A stretch of 64,000 nt of DNA, from positions 1-64,000 of the forward strand of contig DATMYV010000038.1 in assembly GCA_035560795.1 (NCBI GenBank), given 5' to 3'. Source of the DNA: Longilinea sp035560795. Its GTDB lineage: Bacteria > Chloroflexota > Anaerolineae > Anaerolineales > Anaerolineaceae. Positions 8,583 through 17,317 of this stretch are shown in pieces (position 1 is the stretch's first letter; each line of letters begins with the position of its first letter). A program made the position numbers and the translations under genes. The notes under the pieces are model-generated. The model was not told where the DNA came from. It did not search any database and saw only the letters and a list, made by a program, of their open reading frames with translations.

Positions 8583-10372
8583 ATACCGAACCCTTATTCT
8601 CTTCAACCGATCCTACCGCCGATCAAAGTGATTCGATCAGCGAGGCTTTCGAATTAGCGCTTTCTCGATTCTTTGCATTGACCCAGGCAGGTGGCAGAAT
8701 TCGCGGCACGATATTCTGGATTCTGTTCTTCACAACCTGGCTGCTCACGGCCTTCTGGTACCACCCCTGGAGCGATGGGTCGATCCGATTTTTACACCTC
8801 CAATTGGATCCAACCAGCTCGATAATTGCCCAGACACTCACCTTCCTTGATCATTTATTTGGATTTCTGCTGGCAGGTGACACGTTATCGCGTTTGATTA
8901 CCTTCTTCGTCCCGGCCTGGCTGGCAATTGAAATTGCCGCCATTTATCTGATGGATATTTTTGAACTGCCGAAATCATCCATCGGTCGGGAGTTCATCAG
9001 CCGGGCGGCTTTTGCCTTTCCGCAAATGGAAATGCTGGTGATCAACAACGAAGCTCTCAGCCGTAAACAGCTTGATTTGCCAGTCATCCGCATCGGAGGT
9101 CCAAGCCTGGTTCAAGTCAATGTCGAATTCGTAGCGGTTTTCGAAAGGATTAATGGGGCATTTCATCCCATCAGTCCAAATTTACGCATCCAAAAACACA
9201 CCAGGCCTTTCCCCCAGAAGATCATCGATTTTCTGGCCCGTTATTTCTCTGTCTTTGTCGAATCTTCCTCTGACAACCCAAATAGGCCAGCAAGGCCAAA
9301 TGGTACATTGGGTAAACAGCAATATCTGCCTGCCATCAGTACCCTGGATGGTTTCGAGCGGCTCCGGCAAATTATTGATTTGCGGGATCAAACAGCCTGT
9401 TTCAGCATTGAGGCTAGAACAAATGATGGCATCCTGATCAATGTAAAGGATTTGAGATTGATATTCAGTGTCTGGCGCGGTGTGGACCAGACTTCCCTCG
9501 GTCGGCCATATCCTTTTCGCCGGCAGGCAGTTTACTCGCTTACCTATCAAAATAGTCTTGGCGAACTATGGTCATTCACGATGCAAAGACTGGTTCAGGA
9601 AGAATTGATCCGCTTCATCAGTGAGCATACCCTGGGTGAATTGCTGGCTGCGATTGGTGAACCTGAAATTCAACGCCAGGTGGCCATGGAAAACGCTATC
9701 CACCGAAAAATATGGTCAAACCGGCGCTATGTCCGGTCGCGCCGTATGCATTCACAGCCGCTATTCCCCCACCGGCCAAAGAATTATCACAAGTCCATTC
9801 CGCTGCCATTCCGGGAGCATAAACATGCCCGGCAGCCACGCTTCCAGCGTTTTTATTCCTTTACCAGCGCTCAATTCCCGGTTGCACCGAATTTTATTCC
9901 CCGCCCACAATTAAGCAATTTCTTCCGGAATTTTGCCAATGGATTCCCTGAACGCGCACGTATCCATGGCGTTCGGCTTGAATGGATCGATATTGGATCT
10001 TTTTCGACGAATGAGCAAGTCATTCTCAACCAACATATCGAAGCCTGGCGGATTACAGCCGAGAACCTTGTCCGTGGTAGCAGCCAGGTTTTGGATGAAC
10101 TCCGCCGCCAAAGTACAAATCAGGAAATTACCAGTATGCTGCAATCCATGCCAATTCTAAGCTTTGTTCAATTGCAGAAACAAAAAGTCAAAACGGAAGA
10201 TGCAATTTTTGAACTGGTTGGCATGTATTCAGCTGTCTTAAAGTCCGCGCGGGAAAACTTACGGAATCAAGGCAAGCCCATGCCTGTTGGGCTTGAAAAC
10301 GCCTTTTCAGCAATTCGAACATATCAAGCTGATCAGTACAAAACCAGACGCGGACATACCATTAATTCCTGA
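8579..10372 (+). CDS. membrane protein with SPFH-like domain (second of a pair)
   Basis: This 597-residue protein has two predicted membrane segments (about 43-61 and 104-127). They are followed by a strand-rich region (about 145-340) with the pattern IRIGGPSLVQVNVEFVAVFER and CFSIEARTNDGILINVKDLRLIFSV, matching the SPFH-like region of the preceding gene product. A basic, aromatic-rich linker (about 375-440) and a helical C-terminus complete it. It starts inside the stop codon of its partner (ATGA). The two proteins are diverged paralogues at best, not recent duplicates. Role unknown; a two-subunit membrane scaffold is the simplest reading. Confidence 0.62.
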   Translation: MNTEPLFSSTDPTADQSDSISEAFELALSRFFALTQAGGRIRGTIFWILFFTTWLLTAFWYHPWSDGSIRFLHLQLDPTSSIIAQTLTFLDHLFGFLLAGDTLSRLITFFVPAWLAIEIAAIYLMDIFELPKSSIGREFISRAAFAFPQMEMLVINNEALSRKQLDLPVIRIGGPSLVQVNVEFVAVFERINGAFHPISPNLRIQKHTRPFPQKIIDFLARYFSVFVESSSDNPNRPARPNGTLGKQQYLPAISTLDGFERLRQIIDLRDQTACFSIEARTNDGILINVKDLRLIFSVWRGVDQTSLGRPYPFRRQAVYSLTYQNSLGELWSFTMQRLVQEELIRFISEHTLGELLAAIGEPEIQRQVAMENAIHRKIWSNRRYVRSRRMHSQPLFPHRPKNYHKSIPLPFREHKHARQPRFQRFYSFTSAQFPVAPNFIPRPQLSNFFRNFANGFPERARIHGVRLEWIDIGSFSTNEQVILNQHIEAWRITAENLVRGSSQVLDELRRQSTNQEITSMLQSMPILSFVQLQKQKVKTEDAIFELVGMYSAVLKSARENLRNQGKPMPVGLENAFSAIRTYQADQYKTRRGHTINS

Positions 10373-10397
10373 AGTACGCGTCTGGAGCCGAAAATGA

Positions 10398-10419
10398 GGT
10401 TATCCACAAGGGATAATCC
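10398..10419 (+). terminator. weak hairpin after the SPFH-like pair
   Basis: TTATCC and GGATAA form a 6-bp stem with a 5-nt loop between two convergent genes, followed by a T/A-rich run on the plus strand. The stem is short, so this is a weak terminator at best. The left arm happens to spell a consensus DnaA box. Confidence 0.35.
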
Positions 10420-10424
10420 ATTTA

Positions 10425-11438
10425 TTATTTTGGAGTTGGGCTGGGAGTCAGGGTAGGCCAGGGCGCTTTGGTATTGGTCGGCATTGTGGGTGATGAAGTC
10501 CAGGTCGGCGCATGGGTGGACGTTTTCGTTGGCGGCTTTGGCGTACTCGACGGCGATGGGGTGCGCGTAATGGTTGACGTGGCGCTAGGCCGCGGGGTAC
10601 GCGAAGCCGTCCGGGTCGGCGATGGTCCTGCCGTCACCGTCGAGGTCCGTGTTGAGGTCGAAGTTAGGGTCGGCGCGGCTGTTGGCGGCGTTCCGGTTAC
10701 TGTAAAGCGTCCGGAGACTTGCCACTGCATCCCGAGAAATATCTGGACTTCAAATTCACCCGGCAACCATTCATTGAATAATGGTTCGCACTCAGAATAG
10801 CCATAACCGCCCGTTCCGCCGCTCCAGGCTTGTGTTTCATAGCAAATCAATTTTTGATCCTGCACCCGGTACCAGAGCGCGGACCATTGGACTCCGTCCT
10901 GCATGTTGTTATAACTGAAAGTAGCGTAGATTTTGCCAGCCGGATTGGCAAATTCAACGGCGGCATTAATCGGCAAACGTGATTCATCAATTGCTTTGGA
11001 AAATTGCAACGCACTGAAAACTGCATCCGCACCAGGCGTGACTATTCCACTAAACTGCGTTGCAATTTCTTCAGGCATCATTGGGGTGGGCGTAATTGAT
11101 GGAGTATTGGTGATGGTCGGCGTCAATGTGATGGTGGGGGTTAAAGTAATTGTTGGAGTAATGGTGATCGTAGGAGTCTGAGTGATGGTTGGTGATGGTG
11201 GAAAAACTTTATAAGCTGCCGGTTCGCCAAACCTGCCAATGGCAAAGGCGATAAGTCCCAGCAGAAGAGCAACAAAAACATTCCGCCAGCCCCGCATTAA
11301 CAAATCCTGACGCTTCCGGAAGAATGGCAATTTTAATCCGGATCGAATCGTACGGATGCCGACCAGAAATACAATCAAACCGCCGACGGCGGCCATAAAA
11401 ATTGCGGTCAAAACAGCAGTTCTAATATCGAGATTCAT
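10425..11438 (-). CDS. membrane-anchored protein with Thr-Pro repeat tracts
   Basis: The 337-residue product has two membrane segments (about 8-29 and 51-69) and then a tract of Thr-Pro-Thr-Ile type repeats (about 80-119). A globular part of roughly 130 residues follows (about 125-255; contains YATFSYNNMQDGVQW and GEFEVQIFLGMQWQVSG, suggesting a beta-sandwich). It ends in a second Thr/Pro/Ser-rich tail to residue 337. Such tracts are common in Anaerolineae surface proteins as extended, probably O-glycosylated spacers. The globular part resembles domains often found beside Ser/Thr kinases in this group, and here the divergent neighbour is such a kinase. No enzymatic motif is visible. Confidence 0.7.
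   Translation of the reverse strand: MNLDIRTAVLTAIFMAAVGGLIVFLVGIRTIRSGLKLPFFRKRQDLLMRGWRNVFVALLLGLIAFAIGRFGEPAAYKVFPPSPTITQTPTITITPTITLTPTITLTPTITNTPSITPTPMMPEEIATQFSGIVTPGADAVFSALQFSKAIDESRLPINAAVEFANPAGKIYATFSYNNMQDGVQWSALWYRVQDQKLICYETQAWSGGTGGYGYSECEPLFNEWLPGEFEVQIFLGMQWQVSGRFTVTGTPPTAAPTLTSTSTRTSTVTAGPSPTRTASRTPRPSATSTITRTPSPSSTPKPPTKTSTHAPTWTSSPTMPTNTKAPWPTLTPSPTPK
11083..11200. repeat. low-complexity repeat coding the Thr-Pro tract
   Basis: Tandem degenerate 12-18 bp units (GTTGGAGTAATG-like on the plus strand) encode the TPTIT repeats of the minus-strand membrane protein. A second, less regular Thr/Pro/Ser-coding stretch occupies about 10430-10680. The repeats are prone to copy-number change. 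Confidence 0.8.
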
Positions 11439-11526
11439 AGATGCAGGGACGTGGGAAAAGAACAGCCTTTTGGGTGATTATAGCATGTATGATAAACTTT
11501 CTTTTTTGCAATGTCATGCGGTTTGT

Positions 11527-11555
11527 TTGCGTGATCTTCTAGACAAGGGTAAAAT
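11527..11555 (+). promoter_or_regulatory. candidate promoter of the Ser/Thr kinase gene
   Basis: TTGCGT (11527-11532) and TAAAAT (11550-11555) are separated by 17 bp and lie 27 bp before the kinase start codon, a normal geometry for a sigma-A-type promoter. The -35 matches only its first three bases. Confidence 0.45.
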
Positions 11556-11582
11556 CATTGTAGAAACCGTGGGACAGATGGA

Positions 11583-13724
11583 ATGCCACTTGCCGCAGGA
11601 ACTCTTTTAAACAACCGATATCGCATTGTTTCCATTCTTGGGCAGGGGGGGATGGGTGCTGTTTACCGCGCCACCGATGAAAACCTTGGCGTCGAGGTTG
11701 CGGTTAAAGAGAATTTATTTCTGACGGACGAATACGCCCGCCAGTTTCAACGCGAAGCCAACATCCTGGCCAGCCTGCGGCACCCCAATCTGCCGCGTGT
11801 CGGTGATTATTTTCAAATGAATGATCAAGGGCAATACTTGATCATGGATTATATCGACGGGGAAGATCTACGTCAGCGGATCGAACGGGTTGGCACCCTC
11901 AGCGAGAATGAAGTTGTTCTAATCGGTGCGGCAATTTGCGATGCGCTAACCTATATGCACTCGCGCATGCCAACGGTATTGCACCGTGATATCAAACCTG
12001 GAAACATTAAAATAACGCCGGATGGCGAAGTTCTGCTGGTGGATTTTGGCCTTGCCAAAGTTGTCCAGGGCGGGCAGGCAACCACTACAGGCGCTCGGGC
12101 AATGACGCCGGGATATTCGCCGCCGGAGCAATACGGTACGGCCCGCACCGATGAACGCACCGATATCTATTCATTAGGCGCCACGCTTTACGCTGCCTTG
12201 ACAGGGGTAATTCCGGAAGACAGTCTGGCGCGTGCGACTGGAAAAGCGGAGTTGACACCCATCCGCGAATTGGCGCCGCGCATTAATCGGAAACTGGCCA
12301 GCGCCATCGAAAAAGCTTTGGAAGTTGATCCGGACGACCGGTATCAAAAAGCGTCTGAATTTAAACAGAGCCTGGCTGAGGCTGTCAACCTGACTGAACT
12401 CACACAGAAGAAACCCGTTATCGCTCCCCCGCCTGTAATTCCAGAAAACGTAAAGCGGACCACTGAAGAAGTCAATATCCCTGAAAATAATTCTCTGAAC
12501 GGCAATTTCCCATCCAGGCAGTCCATCAGCCGTAAACGACGCCAGTCGCCCGCCTTGCGCGTTTTTGCGATTATCCTGATGGTATTGCTGGGATCGGTCC
12601 TGGGGCTCTTCATCGCTTTTCCAGATCTTACCAAAGCAGCGCTGGCCAATCCAAATGCGCTGGCAAGTGCAACCCCGCCATTAGCACCTTCAGCGGTCGT
12701 TCCAACCCAGGATTTGATTGCCGGAACGGATCAGCCAATCCAGGCCACATTGGCAACGCAAGCAAATGTCAATGTAATTGAAACCATCACGGCCACAGCT
12801 GATTTGATTATTACCCCCTCCACTCCAGAAACCATGATTCCCACAGCGACACCCGTGGGCGGCGGTATGGGCCAGATCATCTTTGTTTCTGACCGGACAG
12901 GAATCATGCAGCTTTGGATGATGAATAGCGATGGCAGCAATCAGCTTCAGGTTACCAGCATGAACGAAGGAGCTTGCCAACCTACCTGGTCAGCGGATGG
13001 GATGAAAGTTGCCTTTATATCCCCATGCAGGCGTAAAGAAAGCACCTATCCAGGCGCTAAAATCTTTGTAATCGATCTTGCCACGAACAACGAACCTACA
13101 TCCCTGCCAGTACCGCCCAGCCCGGCCGGCGATTTTGACCCTGCCTGGTCGCCGGATGGTAAAAAAATAGCTTTTACCTCGCTTCGTACCGGACGGCCGC
13201 ATATTTTTGTCTTTAATCTTGAAACCAGCGATTTGCAAGAATTATCTGCCACGCGTTATTTTGACCGCCAGCCCACCTGGTCGCCCAGCGGGATGCAGAT
13301 CGCTTTTGTTCGTACGAATATTTTTGATCAAATATGGATTATGGCGGACTCGGGAATGCTGGATGAGCAATTCACGATATCTGGCGATGCTAACGATCAA
13401 ACGCCAGTTTGGTCACCAGACGGCCAGATCATTTACTATTCGCAGGTGCGCAATAACAACGTCAATACCTGGTTGACTGCTCTTCGATATGAAGATCGAA
13501 AAACCTCAAAAGAGTTTCGCATCCCGGTTGAAAATTTTGGCGCCTACGGTCCAATGTACAAACCAAGCGTTTCAATGGATGGCTACTATCTAATCTTCGA
13601 ATCCTGGCCGGATGGAACGAACCACGATATTTACCGCATGGCCATCAACGGATCCGATATCGTCCGTTTAACCACCGACCCGGCCGCTGATTTTAGCCCG
13701 GCGTGGCGTCCTGTAGGGAAATAG
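11583..13724 (+). CDS. membrane Ser/Thr protein kinase with extracellular TolB-like beta-propeller
   Basis: The 713-residue protein is a PknB-type Hanks kinase. It has a glycine loop GQGGMGAVY at 20-28, catalytic lysine K42, HRDIKPGN at 134-141, DFG at 154-156, and the APE region as SPPEQYG at 179-185. After a juxtamembrane linker there is one membrane helix (about 325-346), a Pro/Thr-rich stalk, and from about residue 430 repeated TolB/WD40-like blades. The blades carry motifs such as IIFVSDRTG, LWMMNSDGS, PAWSPDGKKIAFTS and PVWSPDGQIIYYS. The propeller is placed outside the cell and probably senses a ligand or surface partner. It is transcribed divergently from the Thr-Pro membrane protein and converges on the polysaccharide operon. 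Confidence 0.92.
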   Translation: MPLAAGTLLNNRYRIVSILGQGGMGAVYRATDENLGVEVAVKENLFLTDEYARQFQREANILASLRHPNLPRVGDYFQMNDQGQYLIMDYIDGEDLRQRIERVGTLSENEVVLIGAAICDALTYMHSRMPTVLHRDIKPGNIKITPDGEVLLVDFGLAKVVQGGQATTTGARAMTPGYSPPEQYGTARTDERTDIYSLGATLYAALTGVIPEDSLARATGKAELTPIRELAPRINRKLASAIEKALEVDPDDRYQKASEFKQSLAEAVNLTELTQKKPVIAPPPVIPENVKRTTEEVNIPENNSLNGNFPSRQSISRKRRQSPALRVFAIILMVLLGSVLGLFIAFPDLTKAALANPNALASATPPLAPSAVVPTQDLIAGTDQPIQATLATQANVNVIETITATADLIITPSTPETMIPTATPVGGGMGQIIFVSDRTGIMQLWMMNSDGSNQLQVTSMNEGACQPTWSADGMKVAFISPCRRKESTYPGAKIFVIDLATNNEPTSLPVPPSPAGDFDPAWSPDGKKIAFTSLRTGRPHIFVFNLETSDLQELSATRYFDRQPTWSPSGMQIAFVRTNIFDQIWIMADSGMLDEQFTISGDANDQTPVWSPDGQIIYYSQVRNNNVNTWLTALRYEDRKTSKEFRIPVENFGAYGPMYKPSVSMDGYYLIFESWPDGTNHDIYRMAINGSDIVRLTTDPAADFSPAWRPVGK

Positions 13725-13729
13725 TAATA

Positions 13730-13751
13730 AACTAAGCTGGTTGGCTTAGTT
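13730..13751. terminator. hairpin between kinase gene and dcyD-like gene
   Basis: An 8-bp perfect stem (AACTAAGC / GCTTAGTT) with a 6-nt loop sits just after the kinase stop codon and includes the last codons of the convergent gene. It lacks a strong T tract on either strand, so termination may be partial. Confidence 0.45.
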
Positions 13752-14706
13752 GAGCCCGATAGCTGTCGGCAAATAAAGCCGGGGTTCCGCCGGTATGCCA
13801 GAATAAGACCGTTTCTTGAGGTGTAAAGAAGCCCTTTCGGATCAAATCGATCAAACCGGCAGCTGCTCGTCCAGTGTAAACTGGATCGAGCAGCAATCCT
13901 TCGTATTTTGCGAACAGCCGGATGGCTTCGACCTCTGCTTCTCCAAGGATTGCATAGCCGCTGCCCAGGTAATCAGTGTTAACCATCACCTCATCCGGAC
14001 GGAAAATCCGCTTTTCCCCAACCAAACCTGATGCTTCACTGGCCAGATTCGAAACTGTCCGCTGCAAATCGACCGCGGTCTGATCAATACTAATTCCAAG
14101 GATCTTGCCTTCCCAATTAGCCAGCCCTGCCCCCAAAACCAACCCGGCTTGCGTCCCCCCTGAAGAGGATGCTACCACGATCCAATCCGGGTTTACCACA
14201 TCCTGGCCTATCAATTCTTCGAAGGCAGTCGCGTATCCCAATGAGCCTAACGGCGTTGATGCGCCCAGTGGCACCAGGTAAGGCCGCCTTCCGGTTTCCC
14301 AGGCTTTTTGAAAAGTCTGCTGTAATACGATGTCGCGCTGATCACGAACAGTCCAAATAATTTCCGCCCCGAATAATTCGTCCAATAATAAATTGCCAGA
14401 TAACGCCTGGGAGGGAGTGCCATTTAGAACCAGGATGCAGCCCATATTGTAACGTGCCGCCAGTGCGGCAGTCTGACGGCAATGGTTCGACTGCACACCC
14501 CCAACAGTTACCAGCGTTTGAGCGCCGTTTGCCTGCGCTTCAGCCAGAAGGTATTCCAGTTTCCGGGTTTTATTGCCTCCAAAGGCAAGGCCGGTTTGAT
14601 CATCACGTTTGACCCATAGACGGGGTCCACTCAGGTATGCACTCAAACGCGGCAATGGTTCAACCGGCGTCGGCAAATGGGCAATTCTGATTCGCGGCAT
14701 TTTCAT
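13732..14706 (-). CDS. PLP-dependent D-cysteine desulfhydrase / ACC deaminase family protein
   Basis: The 324-residue product belongs to the fold-type II PLP family that includes D-cysteine desulfhydrase and ACC deaminase. The PLP lysine lies in FGGNKTRKLEYLL (K46); VGGVQSNHCRQTAALAA and SSSGGTQAGLVLG are the cofactor phosphate and substrate loops, and DPVYTGRAAAGL lies near the C-terminus. D-cysteine desulfhydrase (pyruvate, H2S and ammonia from D-cysteine) is the commonest activity, but ACC deaminase or another D-amino acid cannot be excluded. The ATG at 14706 overlaps the stop codon of the upstream FemAB-like gene (ATGA). This makes it the last gene of the polysaccharide operon, an unusual setting for a sulfur enzyme. 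Confidence 0.82.
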   Translation of the reverse strand: MKMPRIRIAHLPTPVEPLPRLSAYLSGPRLWVKRDDQTGLAFGGNKTRKLEYLLAEAQANGAQTLVTVGGVQSNHCRQTAALAARYNMGCILVLNGTPSQALSGNLLLDELFGAEIIWTVRDQRDIVLQQTFQKAWETGRRPYLVPLGASTPLGSLGYATAFEELIGQDVVNPDWIVVASSSGGTQAGLVLGAGLANWEGKILGISIDQTAVDLQRTVSNLASEASGLVGEKRIFRPDEVMVNTDYLGSGYAILGEAEVEAIRLFAKYEGLLLDPVYTGRAAAGLIDLIRKGFFTPQETVLFWHTGGTPALFADSYRAQLSQPA

Positions 14707-15815
14707 AGACTGATCTCCTGACGGGTACGTGCTTTTCCACGATTGCGCATCCAATTGAGAATTCTTGGCAGTAAACGCGTATACATGTTGAACCAGAACG
14801 GACGAATTGGATAATCCCACGCCCCCAGCGACCTTACCACCCGGCCGCCCAATCCTTCTTTAAAACGATAGACGCCCCACATGGAATCGCTTTCGTCAAA
14901 TGATTCCGGCGCACCCCACAGGTCATAAGTAACGCAGCCTTTTTCATTTGCCAGGCGCATGGCTTCCCACTGCAGAACATAATTTGGCATTTTTTCGCGG
15001 TGCAAGTCGCGCGACATGCCATAGATATACCAGGCATGGGCAGCAAACCAAAAAACAAAAACGGCCGCCACAGGTTCGCCCTCCACTTCCGCAATCAATG
15101 GACACGCCATATCCCTGGCCATAAAGCCGCGCCAAACCGTCTCATAATAACTCTGCGGGCGAATGACAAAACCGTCCCGCACGGATGTCTCTGCATACAT
15201 TCGATAAAGCAGGGAAAAATCACCACTCGTTCCCCGGCGCACCGATACTCCTTTTTTCTGTGCAAGCCTGAGGTTGTAGCGGGTTTTTTGTTTCATACGG
15301 GTCAACCAATCTGCTTCGCTCCCGCGTAGATCCAACATGACTGTATTGCGGAATTGGATTTGGTCGGTTGAATAATGCCAGCCAGTCCTTGATAATTCTT
15401 TTTCAATTTCCCGCCCAAGCGGTTGTATTTGGTCATCAGCCGTTCCAGGCTGGCCCAAGGCTAAAATGACTTCCGGATCCATCTTGACAAACATTGCGCC
15501 AATTTTGCGGCCGTATGCTTTCAAATCACCGATCACGCGCTCACGAAGGGCAGAATTATTCCAATCCAAAAGCGGACCGCGCGGAATATAAAGCAACTTG
15601 AGGTTGGCAGAAAATCCTCTCAAGCCTAGTTCCCGTTTTAGCACCAGAGCCGTTGCGCAGACCTGCTGGCTTTCATCACGCCAAATGAAGGTCTCGGGCA
15701 TCCACCCAAACTGGGCTTTTACCTGCCCCCATTCCCAGGTTTGCAGCAAATGGGCATTTGGCAGCCTGGCAATAAGTTCATCCCAGTCTTTCGGGCTGAT
15801 GGGTTCAGTGTTCAT
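14703..15815 (-). CDS. FemAB-like (GNAT-fold) peptidyl/aminoacyl transferase, copy 1
   Basis: The 370-residue product shows FemAB family traits. They are HLLQTWEWGQVKAQFGW near residue 20, LLYIPRGPLLDW, a central MKQKTRYNLRLAQKKGVSVRRG segment, AWYIYGMSRDLHREKMPNYVLQWEAMRLA, and the C-terminal YDLWGAPE and VYRFKEGLGGRVVR. FemAB proteins add amino acids from aminoacyl-tRNA to lipid-linked peptidoglycan precursors; relatives in polysaccharide clusters may acylate or aminoacylate glycans instead. The ATG at 15815 overlaps the NUDIX gene by 11 bp. The copy at 16331-17317 is a clear paralogue with the same block order. Confidence 0.83.
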   Translation of the reverse strand: MNTEPISPKDWDELIARLPNAHLLQTWEWGQVKAQFGWMPETFIWRDESQQVCATALVLKRELGLRGFSANLKLLYIPRGPLLDWNNSALRERVIGDLKAYGRKIGAMFVKMDPEVILALGQPGTADDQIQPLGREIEKELSRTGWHYSTDQIQFRNTVMLDLRGSEADWLTRMKQKTRYNLRLAQKKGVSVRRGTSGDFSLLYRMYAETSVRDGFVIRPQSYYETVWRGFMARDMACPLIAEVEGEPVAAVFVFWFAAHAWYIYGMSRDLHREKMPNYVLQWEAMRLANEKGCVTYDLWGAPESFDESDSMWGVYRFKEGLGGRVVRSLGAWDYPIRPFWFNMYTRLLPRILNWMRNRGKARTRQEISL

Positions 15816-16326
15816 CGATGGTCGCTCCCTGAATTTGCAGTTTTCCTGACCGCCAATCGAGGATGGCGCGCTCGTGGCCTGCACCTGCAAGCGGTTGGGG
15901 CAATTGCTCCCTTGAAAAAAAACCAGCTTCATTGGTTTCCGGAGTAAGAATCAGCTCGCCACTCCAGACCCGGCATTCATAAATGAGTAAAAAGCCATTT
16001 CCACGCGGGTCATCATCAAAATAATACCCGCCTAATAATTGACCCGCATGTACAATCAGGCCTGTTTCCTCCAGGACTTCCCGCCGGGCGGCTACGCGTG
16101 GATCCTCATCTATCTCCACGTAGCCTGCCGGCAAATACCAGCAGTCTTTCCACGGTTCAAAAACCCGCCGCACAAGCAGCAGGTTGTCGTTTTTCACAAT
16201 CATGCCGGCAGCGCTAAGTTTTAGCTGGGGATAATAGGCCCAGCCGCAATGCGGGCAAGTCTCCCTTTCACGTTCGTTCCAGATGGTTTCTAGTGCAGAT
16301 CCGCACATCAGGCAATAATGCGCCAT
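15805..16326 (-). CDS. NUDIX hydrolase with N-terminal zinc ribbon
   Basis: The 173-residue protein starts with a CxxC...CxxC zinc ribbon (YCLMCGSALE and TCPHCGW), as in NADH pyrophosphatase-like and archaeal NUDIX enzymes. It then has a complete NUDIX box: a glycine in GYVEIDEDP followed by the REVLEETG core. It hydrolyses a nucleoside diphosphate linked to some other group; the substrate cannot be read from sequence, though a nucleotide sugar or NADH would suit the operon. It lies between the two FemAB-like genes, 4 bp after one and overlapping the other by 11 bp. The ATG at 16326 was chosen because the zinc ribbon starts right after it. Confidence 0.88.
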   Translation of the reverse strand: MAHYCLMCGSALETIWNERERETCPHCGWAYYPQLKLSAAGMIVKNDNLLLVRRVFEPWKDCWYLPAGYVEIDEDPRVAARREVLEETGLIVHAGQLLGGYYFDDDPRGNGFLLIYECRVWSGELILTPETNEAGFFSREQLPQPLAGAGHERAILDWRSGKLQIQGATIDEH

Positions 16327-16330
16327 TATA

Positions 16331-17317
16331 TTAACTTTCGCTTCTTTGACGGCTAAACCGCTGATAGGCACGGTACAGAATGGGCTGGTATATTTTGTCC
16401 CACGCGCAAGCAGACCGCATCAAGCGGCCGCCAAATCCGCGCTTAAAACGGTAGACGCCCCACAAATTATCCGAGCGTGATTCAAATTGGCTTTCCAGTA
16501 TCTCTTCATCTTCATCCGGGATGCCCCACAAATCGTAGCTGCGGCATCCGCGCGCAACAGCCCAGCGCATGGCTTCCCATTGCAGCAGGTAGGCAGGCAT
16601 CCGGTTGCGTTCTTCGTCTGAACTGGCACCGTACAAGTACCAAGCCCGCTCACCCGCAGCGAAGACCATCAGGGCTGCCAGCGCTTTCCCCTGAAATTCT
16701 GCTTGAAGAAGCGCCACCCTGCCGGAAGCCGAAAACAGTTGAAAAGCCCGTTGGTAATACTCCAATGAGTGAACGCCAAAATTATCACGTGAACTCGTCG
16801 TTTCCATCAATCGCTGGAATTCTTCCAGATCACTGCTTTCCCGAACAACAACCTCTTTTTTTTGTGCAAGGCGAATGTTATAACGTGTCTTTTGCTTCAT
16901 ACGTGCCAGTATGGCATCCTCGTCACCGGTTAAATCCACTACTATCGTACGGCGGGGTTGAATGCTTGCTGACGGAGAAAAACCATCGAAAAGATCACAA
17001 TACTCAACTTCCTGCTCTACCCAGGCATCCGGCTCCACCTTCAGAAAAATCGCCCGGTGGTGCCGACACAAACGATCAATTTCAGGCCAGAGGGCTGTCC
17101 AGTCTTTCCCCAACGGCCCCTTTGGAATATAGGCGATTGAATAACCAAGCGGAAGCCGGCGGAACAGGATTTGTGCTCCATTTTCGCCGATTTGAATTCT
17201 TTCAGGACACCAACCAAAAGGAATTTTGAGATCGCCCCAATCGCCCGTTTGTAACAAATGAGCCTGTGGATAACGGGTCAGGAACGCATCCCATTCAGTT
17301 CGGTTCAGGATCGTCAT
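16331..17317 (-). CDS. FemAB-like (GNAT-fold) peptidyl/aminoacyl transferase, copy 2
   Basis: This 328-residue paralogue of the 14703-15815 product has the same blocks: HLLQTGDWGDLKIPFGW, IAYIPKGPLGKDW, MKQKTRYNIRLAQKKEVVVRE, AWYLYGASSDEERNRMPAYLLQWEAMRWA, YDLWGIPDEDEE and VYRFKRGFGGRLMRS. Its start codon shares one base with the stop codon of the dehydratase gene upstream (TGATG), so translation is coupled. Two FemAB-like proteins in one operon parallel FemA/FemB or FemX pairs, where each adds a different residue. Acceptor and amino acid are unknown. Confidence 0.83.
   Translation of the reverse strand: MTILNRTEWDAFLTRYPQAHLLQTGDWGDLKIPFGWCPERIQIGENGAQILFRRLPLGYSIAYIPKGPLGKDWTALWPEIDRLCRHHRAIFLKVEPDAWVEQEVEYCDLFDGFSPSASIQPRRTIVVDLTGDEDAILARMKQKTRYNIRLAQKKEVVVRESSDLEEFQRLMETTSSRDNFGVHSLEYYQRAFQLFSASGRVALLQAEFQGKALAALMVFAAGERAWYLYGASSDEERNRMPAYLLQWEAMRWAVARGCRSYDLWGIPDEDEEILESQFESRSDNLWGVYRFKRGFGGRLMRSACAWDKIYQPILYRAYQRFSRQRSES

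Noticed and set aside
10468..10800. Plus-strand open frame with Val/Gly-rich repeats
   Set aside because: It is the reverse complement of the Thr/Pro/Ser-rich tail of the minus-strand membrane protein; the composition is a mirror of the repeat, not a gene.
14703..17317. Recent duplication or recombination of the two FemAB-like genes
   Set aside because: Blocks are shared but the protein sequences differ widely outside motifs, so they are old paralogues.
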